Positions 45,205-52,350 of a DNA stretch of 64,000 bases are shown here, piece by piece; positions within the stretch are counted from its first letter, which is position 1, and each line of letters opens with the position of its first letter. The notes below the pieces were generated by a model that saw only the letters and a list, made by a program, of their open reading frames with translations, had not been told where the DNA came from and made no database searches. The stretch lies in assembly GCF_005160265.1 (NCBI RefSeq), contig NZ_CP039865.1, positions 1,450,828-1,514,827 of the forward strand. Reading direction: 5' to 3'. Source of the stretch: Phreatobacter aquaticus. GTDB lineage: Bacteria > Pseudomonadota > Alphaproteobacteria > Rhizobiales > Phreatobacteraceae. The position numbers and the translations under genes are program-made.

Positions 45205-46121
45205 TGGGCATATTCGAGGCGATCCTGCTCACCATCATCACCGCCGCGACGCCGCTGGCGCTGGCAGCCCTCGGCGAACTGGTCGTCGAGCGCTCCGGCG
45301 TGCTCAATCTCGGCGTCGAGGGCATGATGATCATCGGCGCCGCCACCGGCTTCGCGGTGGCGGTCCTCTCCGGTTCGACGCTGATCGGCGCGCTCGCGGC
45401 GATTGCCGCCGGCATGGTCATGGCCTCGGTCTTTGCCGCGCTGGCACTGGGGCTCGCCGCCAATCAGGTAGCCACCGGCCTCGCCCTCACGATCCTGGGA
45501 ATCGGCCTTTCCGGCCTCATCGGCAATGATTTCATCGGCGCGCGCCGCGATCCAATGGCGAAGATCGTCGTTCCCTACCTGTCGGACCTGCCGGTGGTCG
45601 GCCGCGTGCTGTTCCAGCAAGATCCGGTCGTCTATCTCACTGTCGCGCTCGCCGCCGGCATCTGGTGGTTCCTTGCCCGCTCGCGCGCCGGCCTGACGCT
45701 CCGCGCGGTCGGCGAGAGCCACGTCTCGGCCCATGCGCTGGGTCTGCCGGTGCTGCGCATACGCTTCCTCGCGGTGCTGTTTGGCGGGGGCTGCGCCGGT
45801 CTTGCCGGGGCCTATCTGTCGCTCGCCTATACGCCGTTCTGGTCGCCGGGCATGACCGCCGGACGCGGCTGGATCGCGCTCGCCATCGTCGTCTTCGCCT
45901 CGTGGAAGCCGCTGCGGGCGCTTCTCGGAGCCTATCTGTTTGGCGGCGTGACCATCCTGCAGCTGCACGCGCAGGCTCGTGGGTGGGGTATTCCCAGCCA
46001 GCTCATGTCGTCGCTGCCCTACCTCGCCACCATCTTCGTGCTGGTCATCATCAGCCGTGCCCGCAAGGGCGGCACGGATGCGCCGGCGGCCCTCGGTCAG
46101 CCCTTCGTCGCCGATCGCTGA
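45204..46121 (+). CDS. Nucleoside-type ABC transporter permease 2 (YufQ/NupQ-like)
   Basis: 305 residues with about eight membrane segments, starting at ATG 45204. Marks: A-L-G-E-L-V-V-E-R-S-G-V-L-N-L-G-V-E-G near 22-40 and N-Q-V-A-T-G-L-A-L-T near 90, the permease-2 pattern of the BmpA-linked nucleoside transporters. Last gene of the group; the next gene starts 113 bp later with its own ribosome site. Confidence 0.88.
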   Translation: MGIFEAILLTIITAATPLALAALGELVVERSGVLNLGVEGMMIIGAATGFAVAVLSGSTLIGALAAIAAGMVMASVFAALALGLAANQVATGLALTILGIGLSGLIGNDFIGARRDPMAKIVVPYLSDLPVVGRVLFQQDPVVYLTVALAAGIWWFLARSRAGLTLRAVGESHVSAHALGLPVLRIRFLAVLFGGGCAGLAGAYLSLAYTPFWSPGMTAGRGWIALAIVVFASWKPLRALLGAYLFGGVTILQLHAQARGWGIPSQLMSSLPYLATIFVLVIISRARKGGTDAPAALGQPFVADR

Positions 46122-46234
46122 ACAAGTCCAGGAAACGCCCGATCCGTGATGGCCATCACATCGGGCCCGCCTGTCTCCGGGCAAGGTCGATCCACGAAAG
46201 CAATCGTGCTTCGCCAACCCGCAAGGAGACGTCC

Positions 46235-46630
46235 ATGAGCATCTCGTCCAAGACCACCTTTTCCAAGACCACCTCTTCCAGCAAGTCCATCAAGGTCCTC
46301 GCCATCGCAGCCCTCGCGCTTGCTGGCTCCCTGACCTTCGCTGCCACTGACGCCGAAGCGCGCGGCGGACGCGGCGGCGGGGGCGGCGGCTTCCACTCCG
46401 GCGGTGGCGGCGGCATGCGTGCTTTCCACGGCGGCGGGTTCCGCCATGGCGGCATGGGCCGGCACGGCCACTTCCAGCGGCCCGGTCATTTCCCCCGTCA
46501 CGGCCACTTCCATGGCCACCGTCACTGGCGCGGCTACGGCTATGGCTTCGCCGCCGTCGGTGCGACCTGCTGGGTGACCCGCTTCAACCCGGAATTCGGC
46601 GTCTATCAGCGCGTGAACATCTGCGACTGA
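46235..46630 (+). CDS. Small secreted Gly/His-rich protein
   Basis: 131 residues from ATG 46235, with AAGGAG upstream. A Ser/Thr/Lys-rich N-terminus leads into a hydrophobic segment I-K-V-L-A-I-A-A-L-A-L-A-G-S-L-T-F-A with cleavage near T-D-A-E-A. The mature part is low-complexity: Gly-rich (G-R-G-G-G-G-G-G-F), then His/Arg/Gly-rich with at least ten His (G-R-H-G-H-F, H-F-H-G-H-R-H-W). It ends with a conserved-looking C-W-V-T-R-F-N-P-E-F-G-V-Y ... I-C-D. Such proteins are frequent in Hyphomicrobiales and have no known role; metal binding is possible. Confidence 0.75.
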   Translation: MSISSKTTFSKTTSSSKSIKVLAIAALALAGSLTFAATDAEARGGRGGGGGGFHSGGGGGMRAFHGGGFRHGGMGRHGHFQRPGHFPRHGHFHGHRHWRGYGYGFAAVGATCWVTRFNPEFGVYQRVNICD

Positions 46631-46748
46631 TCCAGGCATGAGCCTCCTGGCTCGACCTGACAGACGGGCCAGGACGATCGGGCAGGGGTGGCTTCGTGCC
46701 GCCCCTGTTGGCTTGTTTGCGGGCGCCTTGCATGTGTAACCTTGGGGC

Positions 46749-47429
46749 ATGTCCCAGGATGGCCCCCGTTCGGCGGAATTGCTGGCGTCGCTGCCCGGCG
46801 AGGTGACCCAGCGGCTGATGGCACGCGCCGCGCAGGTGCGCCGGGCGGCCGGCCAGACCCTGTTCATGGGCGGCGATGCTGGCGACGGCTGCTATGTCAT
46901 CGACGAAGGCCTGCTGAAGGTCGAGCTGGCCTCCGAATCCGGCGCCCAGCGCATCCTGGCCATCCTCCGGCCCGGTGCCGTTGTGGGTGAGCTCTCGCTG
47001 GTTGATGGCAAGCCGCGCTCGGCCACCGTCACGGCGCTGCGCGAAAGCCGCCTGCGCTTCATCTCTCGGGCGACCTTCGATGAGGTGGTGGCACGTGATC
47101 CCGAACTGCTGCGGGCCGTCGCCGCGGTGTTGGCGGGCCGATTGCGCGACACCAATCAAGCGCTGGCAACGTCCAACTTCATGCCGGTCAAGGGGCGCGT
47201 GGCGCTGGCCATGTCGGCGCTGATGGAGAGCTTCGGCCAGCCGGTCGGGCCTGGCCGCACGCTGATCAAGGTGAAGCTTGCCCAGGGCGATATCGCGGCC
47301 ATGGCCGGTGTCTCGCGGGAGACCGCAAGTCGCATCCTCAACGAGTGGCTGCGCGCCGGCGATATCAGCCGGCTCGCGGGCTATTACTGCATCGAGCGGG
47401 CGGCTGCGATCGAGGCCCCACCGGGCTGA
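46749..47429 (+). CDS. Crp/Fnr-family transcription regulator
   Basis: 226 residues. N-terminal cyclic-nucleotide-binding fold with the phosphate-cassette pattern G-E-L-S-L-V-D-G-K-P-R-S-A-T-V near 77-91, that is G-E-L and R-S-A kept, so nucleotide binding is possible. No Fnr-type Cys cluster is seen. C-terminal winged helix with Q-G-D-I-A-A-M-A-G-V-S-R-E-T-A-S-R-I-L near 178-196. Its last 46 bp overlap the end of the oncoming adenylate cyclase gene, which makes a cAMP link attractive. Confidence 0.9.
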   Translation: MSQDGPRSAELLASLPGEVTQRLMARAAQVRRAAGQTLFMGGDAGDGCYVIDEGLLKVELASESGAQRILAILRPGAVVGELSLVDGKPRSATVTALRESRLRFISRATFDEVVARDPELLRAVAAVLAGRLRDTNQALATSNFMPVKGRVALAMSALMESFGQPVGPGRTLIKVKLAQGDIAAMAGVSRETASRILNEWLRAGDISRLAGYYCIERAAAIEAPPG

Positions 47430-48700
47430 GTCTCGTCGCGGGGACTGAGAAAAAACGTCTCCACCGAACCGATCCCCTTCATCTCGATCATGCCGCGCGG
47501 TTCGAACCGGAAGGCGTCCGCCGCCGCAGTCCTGAACGCCTCGCTCACATGGATGCAGCCTGGCTTTCCCGTCGATTCCAGCCTGGAGGCCGTGTTCACC
47601 GCGTCGCCCCAGAGGTCATAGCCCATGCGGGTGTCGCCGATGACGCCGGCTGTCGCCTCACCGCAATGGAGCCCGATGCGCAGGGCGAGTTTGTGCGTGC
47701 CGAGGGTGGGATGCCCATCCTGTGCCGCGCGCATGGCGAGGGCGAACCGGCCCATCCGCACCGCGCCGTCGGCGCCTTGGGCCCCGACGCCGGAGGCCGC
47801 CATGTAGCTGTCGCCGATCGTCTTGATCTTCTCCACGCCATGGTCGGCGCACAGCCGGTCGAAGCTGCGAACGAGATCGTCGAGATAGGCCACCACCTCT
47901 TCCGGCGGCAGGGCATGGGCGGCCGAGGTGAACCCGACGAGATCGGCAAACAGGATGGTCACGTCATCCAGCCGGTCGGCGATCGGCTGTGCCGGAGCAG
48001 CCTTCAGCCGGTCCGCGATCGGACCCGGCAGCAGGGTGAGCAGCAGATTGTCGGACCGGCCGAGCGCCACCTGCAACTGGCTCTGTGCCCGGTGAAGGGC
48101 CAAAAGCGCATAGAGGATGAGCCCGCAATTGATCAGCAGCGCGGCGACCATCGCCTGCTGCGACAGCACCAGCCGGATCGCAGCGTCGCCGGGAGCGATG
48201 AAGCCGCGCGGCGGGACGAAGGTCAGCGTCAGGATGAGACAAAACAGCGCAAGACCGGCCAGCGGAAGCCAGAGCCGCCAGTTCTGCACCCCGATCACCA
48301 GAATCGCGGCACCGGCCAGCGTATGATAGATCTGCAGCCCGGCATCGCTGCCGAACATCGTCACCACGAATGTGTTGCCGAGGATGATCAGCACGGTGAT
48401 CGCGACTGCACCGGCATTCGGCCCCCGCCGATGCAGGCGGTGGATGAACAATTCCAGCACCACCATCAGCGCATTGTAGGCGTGAATGATCAGCAGGCCT
48501 TGAAAGTCGTGCAGCGAGTTGGACACCAGATGAGAGATCTGGTCAGCCATCGCCGCGTAGACGCCGACATTCGTCAGTCGCTGCCGGCGCACGACGTCCG
48601 GATCCTCCGAAACGATCCCCAGATGGATGAGACGATCGACCCAGGCCGGCAGCGCGAACCAGCGGGAGGGCTTGGGCAGGCGCATCGCTTCCGGGGCCAT
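47384..48700 (-). CDS. Class III adenylate/guanylate cyclase with N-terminal membrane domain
   Basis: 438 residues. N-terminal cytoplasmic stretch, then about six membrane helices (from near 65 to 205), a short linker of coiled-coil type, and a C-terminal cyclase domain. Catalytic residues are visible: metal Asp in L-F-A-D-L-V-G-F-T near 250 and in I-G-D-S-Y near 295; adenine-choosing Lys in E-K-I-K-T-I-G-D and Asp in Y-D-L-W-G-D; transition-state Asn and Arg in A-V-N-T-A-S-R. All are kept, so it should make cAMP. It converges on the Crp/Fnr gene. Confidence 0.9.
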   Translation of the reverse strand: MAPEAMRLPKPSRWFALPAWVDRLIHLGIVSEDPDVVRRQRLTNVGVYAAMADQISHLVSNSLHDFQGLLIIHAYNALMVVLELFIHRLHRRGPNAGAVAITVLIILGNTFVVTMFGSDAGLQIYHTLAGAAILVIGVQNWRLWLPLAGLALFCLILTLTFVPPRGFIAPGDAAIRLVLSQQAMVAALLINCGLILYALLALHRAQSQLQVALGRSDNLLLTLLPGPIADRLKAAPAQPIADRLDDVTILFADLVGFTSAAHALPPEEVVAYLDDLVRSFDRLCADHGVEKIKTIGDSYMAASGVGAQGADGAVRMGRFALAMRAAQDGHPTLGTHKLALRIGLHCGEATAGVIGDTRMGYDLWGDAVNTASRLESTGKPGCIHVSEAFRTAAADAFRFEPRGMIEMKGIGSVETFFLSPRDETQPGGASIAAARSMQ

Positions 48701-48910
48701 TCCAACGCTCGATCCAAGGGAATTTACAAATCTTATCAGCCACTAAGGGCAATCTGGCAAGTGCCGCCGTTCCTTGACGTCGATCAACAGCGGGGCGCGG
48801 TCGCATTGACTTGTGCAGCCACTGACCGTAACCGTCTGATGACAAACAAGACGGCCTCGCCGCGGCTCCAACGGGGTCTGCTTGCTCGAAGACATCAATC
48901 GGGAGGCCTC

Positions 48911-49504
48911 ATGACCCTACGCATTTCCGGCAAGAACCTCGACATCGGTGAAGCCCTGCGGACGCGCCTCACCGAACGGATCGGCGACGCGGCCGGTCGC
49001 TATGCTGACGGCCGCATCAACGGCCATGTGACGGTCGAGAAGGAAGCGCATGGCTTCCGGGCGGTCAGCGCGCTTCATCTCGCGACCGGCTCCACGCTGC
49101 ATGCGGAAGGCTTCGCGCCCGACGCCTACGCTGCCTGCGACCTCACCGCCGACCGGATCGAGAAGCAGCTCCGCCGCTATGCGCGCCGCCTGAAGGACCG
49201 GGCCGGCCACCAGAACCATATCCAGGTGCCCGAACTCGAAGCGGCAACCTATGTGATCGAGGCGCCGGAGGATTCCGCCGACGATGTCGATGGTGGTTTC
49301 CAGCCGGTCATCATCGCCGAGCAGACGGCAAGCCTGAAGCGCATGACGGTGGCCGATGCCGTGCTGGATCTCGATGTAACGGGTGCCCGCGCCATCGTCT
49401 TCCTTCATGCCGTGCATGGACGCGTGAATGTGGTATATCGGCGCCCCGACGGCCATGTCGGCTGGGTGGATCCACCTGCTGGCGTGCCTGCTGCGGCCAA
49501 TTGA
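48911..49504 (+). CDS. hpf: Ribosome hibernation-promoting factor, long form
   Basis: 197 residues from ATG 48911, with GGGAGG 4 bases upstream. N-terminal S30AE/YfiA domain (L-R-I-S-G-K-N-L-D-I-G-E-A-L-R near 3-17; H-V-T-V-E-K near 40) that sits in the 30S decoding site, then linker and the C-terminal dimer domain (S-L-K-R-M-T-V-A-D-A-V-L-D-L near 140, ending Y-R-R-P-D-G-H-V-G). Long HPF joins 70S ribosomes to 100S dimers in resting cells. It is followed by ptsN, as in most alphaproteobacteria; rpoN, often before it, is not here. Confidence 0.93.
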   Translation: MTLRISGKNLDIGEALRTRLTERIGDAAGRYADGRINGHVTVEKEAHGFRAVSALHLATGSTLHAEGFAPDAYAACDLTADRIEKQLRRYARRLKDRAGHQNHIQVPELEAATYVIEAPEDSADDVDGGFQPVIIAEQTASLKRMTVADAVLDLDVTGARAIVFLHAVHGRVNVVYRRPDGHVGWVDPPAGVPAAAN

Positions 49505-49580
49505 CCGCGTCATGGCACCGTCATTGCATGGGTTCACATAGCGCCCGAGTCGATACCGCCACGATCCAAGAAGGCAGCCA

Positions 49581-50045
49581 ATGCCGCTCCCCGACCTGAT
49601 CCCCAAAGGCGCGATCATCCCGTCGCTGCGGGTGACATCCAAGCGGCAGCTGCTCCAGGAACTGGCGGCCAAGGCCGCCGAACTGACCGGCCGCGATGCG
49701 CAGGAAATCTTCGATACGCTGAGCGAGCGCGAGCGGCTGGGGTCCACCGGGGCCGGCAACGGCATTGCCATTCCACATGGAAAATTGCCGAAACTCGACC
49801 GTCTGGTCGGGATTTTCGCCAAGCTCGACCGTGCCGTCGATTTTGACGCGATCGACGGCCAGCCCGTCGATCTCGTCTTCACGCTGCTCGCCCCCGAGGG
49901 TGCCGGCGCCGATCACCTCAAGGCCTTGTCGCGCATTGCCCGGCTGACCCGCGATCCCGGCAATGTCGAGAAGCTGCGCAGCGCCCGCGACGAGATCACC
50001 TTGCGGGGCCTGCTCGGCCAACCGATCACCTCCAACGCCGCATGA
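49581..50045 (+). CDS. ptsN: PTS IIA-like nitrogen-regulatory protein PtsN
   Basis: 154 residues, EIIA-Ntr domain. Phosphorylated His66 in G-I-A-I-P-H-G-K-L. N-terminal D-L-I-P-K-G-A-I-I-P-S-L-R-V-T-S-K and E-L-T-G-R-D-A are typical. It takes phosphate from NPr in the nitrogen PTS and acts on K+ transport and other regulators. It lies 76 bp after hpf and overlaps the next gene by four bases (ATGA). Confidence 0.93.
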   Translation: MPLPDLIPKGAIIPSLRVTSKRQLLQELAAKAAELTGRDAQEIFDTLSERERLGSTGAGNGIAIPHGKLPKLDRLVGIFAKLDRAVDFDAIDGQPVDLVFTLLAPEGAGADHLKALSRIARLTRDPGNVEKLRSARDEITLRGLLGQPITSNAA

Positions 50046-50848
50046 TCAGGCTGGCCGGGGCGCTTCTTGCCCTCATGGTTCAGCTTTCGCCGGGCCTCGC
50101 GGCACCTGGCCGGGTTGTTTCGCTCAATCTCTGTGCAGACCAGCTGGTTCTGGCCCTGGCCGATCCCGGCCAGATCGCAGCGCTTTCCCCCTTTGCCACC
50201 GATCGCGCCAGTTCCGCCGCGGCCGAGGTGGCGAAGGCCTATCCGCGCACCCGTGGCTCGGCAGAGGAAGCGCTGGCGCTGGGCGCCGACCTCGTGTTCC
50301 TCGGACCGCTCGACCGGATGGCAACCAGCCGCCTGCTCGACGCCCGCGGTGTCCAGGTCGAGCGCATGGCCTTTCCCTCCTCGCTCGACGAAGCCAAGAC
50401 GATCATCCGCCGGACCGCCCGTCTGCTTGGGCATCCGGAGCGGGGCGAGGCGCTGGCGGCACGGCTCGATGCCGCCTTGCAGGTGACAACAGGCCGCGTC
50501 ACCGCCTTGCCCTATGAACGGCGAGGCTATGCATCCGGCCCGCGCAGCATGCTGGGCGACGCGATGGAGCGGGCGGGTCTCGCCCATGCGGCGCCCGAGA
50601 CCGGCTTTGGCGGCTTCGTGTCGCTGGAGCGCGTCGTCGCGCTTCGGCCGGACGTGCTGGTGCTCAACGATCCGCCGGCCCGCGTCGCCGACCAGGGATC
50701 GGCCCTGCTCGTCCACCCGGCGCTGGCCAGGCTCTATCCGTCGGAGCGCCGCATCTCCGTGCCGGCCGTGCTCACCGTCTGTCCTGGGCCGGGGCTTGTT
50801 GAAGCGGTCGAGCTCCTCGCCGCCGGGCGGGCTGCCGCACCGCGCTGA
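50042..50848 (+). CDS. TroA-fold (BtuF-like) periplasmic binding protein
   Basis: 268 residues with a short signal peptide ending L-S-P-G-L-A-A before P-G. Helical-backbone metal/cobalamin receptor fold: R-V-V-S-L-N-L-C-A-D-Q-L-V-L-A-L near 24-39, A-L-G-A-D-L-V-F-L-G near 77, and V-V-A-L-R-P-D-V-L-V-L-N near 190. Such proteins bind vitamin B12, haem or ferric siderophores; the ligand here is not shown. The ATG overlaps the ptsN stop, but no transporter genes follow, so it is an orphan. Confidence 0.85.
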   Translation: MIRLAGALLALMVQLSPGLAAPGRVVSLNLCADQLVLALADPGQIAALSPFATDRASSAAAEVAKAYPRTRGSAEEALALGADLVFLGPLDRMATSRLLDARGVQVERMAFPSSLDEAKTIIRRTARLLGHPERGEALAARLDAALQVTTGRVTALPYERRGYASGPRSMLGDAMERAGLAHAAPETGFGGFVSLERVVALRPDVLVLNDPPARVADQGSALLVHPALARLYPSERRISVPAVLTVCPGPGLVEAVELLAAGRAAAPR

Positions 50849-50945
50849 AAAGCCGCTGCGCAATTCTCGCATCTCTGCCCTTGGCTTGCCGTGATTGGCT
50901 GACTAGCTCAAGCTCACCTGAACATCGAACCTGTCGGAGGCTCGC

Positions 50946-51503
50946 ATGCCGGACCGCGTTCCCTTCGAGGAGTGCCTCGACCTCGTGCTGAAGCTCGACG
51001 AGATGGAGCCGGCCTTGCCGCGCCCGCGCCGGCTGGAGCGGCTGTTCGGCGATCTCTCGCGCTTCCGCCCGAGACAGCCGGCCTATGAGGTTCAGGATCT
51101 CATCTGGGCGATCTGGACCAATCACGAGGACGCCTATGCCGACGAGGCGATGGAACAGGCGATCAACGCCATCGCGCTGAAGGATTACGACATCGCCCAT
51201 CTGGTGCTCGATGCGCTGGTCGCGGCGCGCCCCGAATGGGCTGAGGCCTGGAACAAGCGGGCGACGCTCAATTTCATCCGTGGCGACGACGCCCGTGCTG
51301 TTGACGACATCATGGAGACGCTGCGGCGCGAACCCCGGCACTTCGGCGCGATCTCGGGCTTTGCCCAGATCTGCCTGCGCCACGGCCGTCATGCCGACGC
51401 TCTCATCGCCTTCGAGGCGGCGCTGGCCATCAATCCGCACCTGGAAGGCGTCGCAGCCCTCGTGGCCGAGATGCACGCCAATGGCGGGCGCGTCCTCCAT
51501 TGA
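50946..51503 (+). CDS. Tetratricopeptide-repeat protein
   Basis: 185 residues, cytosolic. N-terminal part D-L-V-L-K-L-D-E-M-E-P-A-L, then about three TPR units (I-A-H-L-V-L-D-A-L-V-A-A-R-P-E-W-A-E-A-W near 78-97; A-V-D-D-I-M-E-T-L-R-R-E-P-R; A-L-I-A-F-E-A-A-L-A-I-N-P-H). This is a common alphaproteobacterial family. It gives a protein-binding scaffold; no partner is evident. The gene begins with GGAGG near 50936. Confidence 0.85.
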   Translation: MPDRVPFEECLDLVLKLDEMEPALPRPRRLERLFGDLSRFRPRQPAYEVQDLIWAIWTNHEDAYADEAMEQAINAIALKDYDIAHLVLDALVAARPEWAEAWNKRATLNFIRGDDARAVDDIMETLRREPRHFGAISGFAQICLRHGRHADALIAFEAALAINPHLEGVAALVAEMHANGGRVLH

Positions 51504-51567
51504 ATGGACTGCCGCTCCACGCGCGAAGCAGATAGAGGACATCTCTTCCTCCTGATCGGCCTCGCCT

Positions 51568-52350
51568 GTGCTGCTCCTGCCTCTCGCCCTGAAAGCCCTG
51601 TCGACTGCGATCATCGTGGTCGCCGCGGCCTATGTGGCCGAGCGCACGCGCCCCTTCCTCGCCGCCATGGTTCTGTCGCTGCCGGTTTCGGCGGGGCCTG
51701 GCTATGTCATGCTGGCGCTCGACCAGCCACCGCCCTTCATCGCGGCGGCGGCGCTCGCCAGTATCGTCGCCAATGCCTCCATCGTGCCGGCTGTGCTGGC
51801 CTATGCCTGGCTCGCCAATCGCGGTCATGGCGTTGCGGTGTCGCTCGCCGGACTTCTCGGCGGCTGGTTCGGACTTGCTCTCATCACCCGCCATGTCGAA
51901 TGGACGCTGGCCTCCGCGCTTCTGCTCAATGCCGTCTGGTTCGCCATCGGCATGGTCGCGAGCCGCCGCTGGCTGAACGCCCGCCCCCTGGGGCGGCCGG
52001 CTGCGCGCTGGTTCGACATTCCGATCAGGGTCACCCTGGTCGTCAGCCTCGTCGTCTTCGTGGTCAGCATCTCCTCAAGCATCGGGCCGGCCGCCACTGG
52101 CCTGCTCGCGCTGCTGCCGGTCGCCTATTCCAGCTTCATCATACTGATGCATCGCCGTCTCGGCGGGCCTGCGGTGGCGGCCGCCCTCTGCAACGGCCTT
52201 CTCATGCTGGTCGGCTTCATCGGCTTCCTCGTCGCGATCCAGGTCTTCGCCAGCCGCGGTCAGGTCTGGCTCGGTATCGCTGTCGGGCTGGCGACGCCGG
52301 TCATCTGGTCGCTGATCGTGCTGGCGGCGAGCCGGTTCAGGGCTTCCTGA
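51568..52350 (+). CDS. Conserved membrane protein, unknown function
   Basis: 260 residues from GTG 51568 (no ATG fits). About seven to eight hydrophobic helices. Fragments such as [18 protein letters not shown] near 22-39 and a repeat-like second half (R-L-G-G-P-A-V-A-A) suggest an inverted or duplicated fold, but I cannot name the family. Its end overlaps the mutS end by 14 bp. Confidence 0.75.
   Translation: MLLLPLALKALSTAIIVVAAAYVAERTRPFLAAMVLSLPVSAGPGYVMLALDQPPPFIAAAALASIVANASIVPAVLAYAWLANRGHGVAVSLAGLLGGWFGLALITRHVEWTLASALLLNAVWFAIGMVASRRWLNARPLGRPAARWFDIPIRVTLVVSLVVFVVSISSSIGPAATGLLALLPVAYSSFIILMHRRLGGPAVAAALCNGLLMLVGFIGFLVAIQVFASRGQVWLGIAVGLATPVIWSLIVLAASRFRAS

Noticed and set aside
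50850-50945. Cobalamin riboswitch near the BtuF-like gene
   Set aside because: The gene starts inside ptsN, leaving no leader, and no B12-box-like sequence was found near it.
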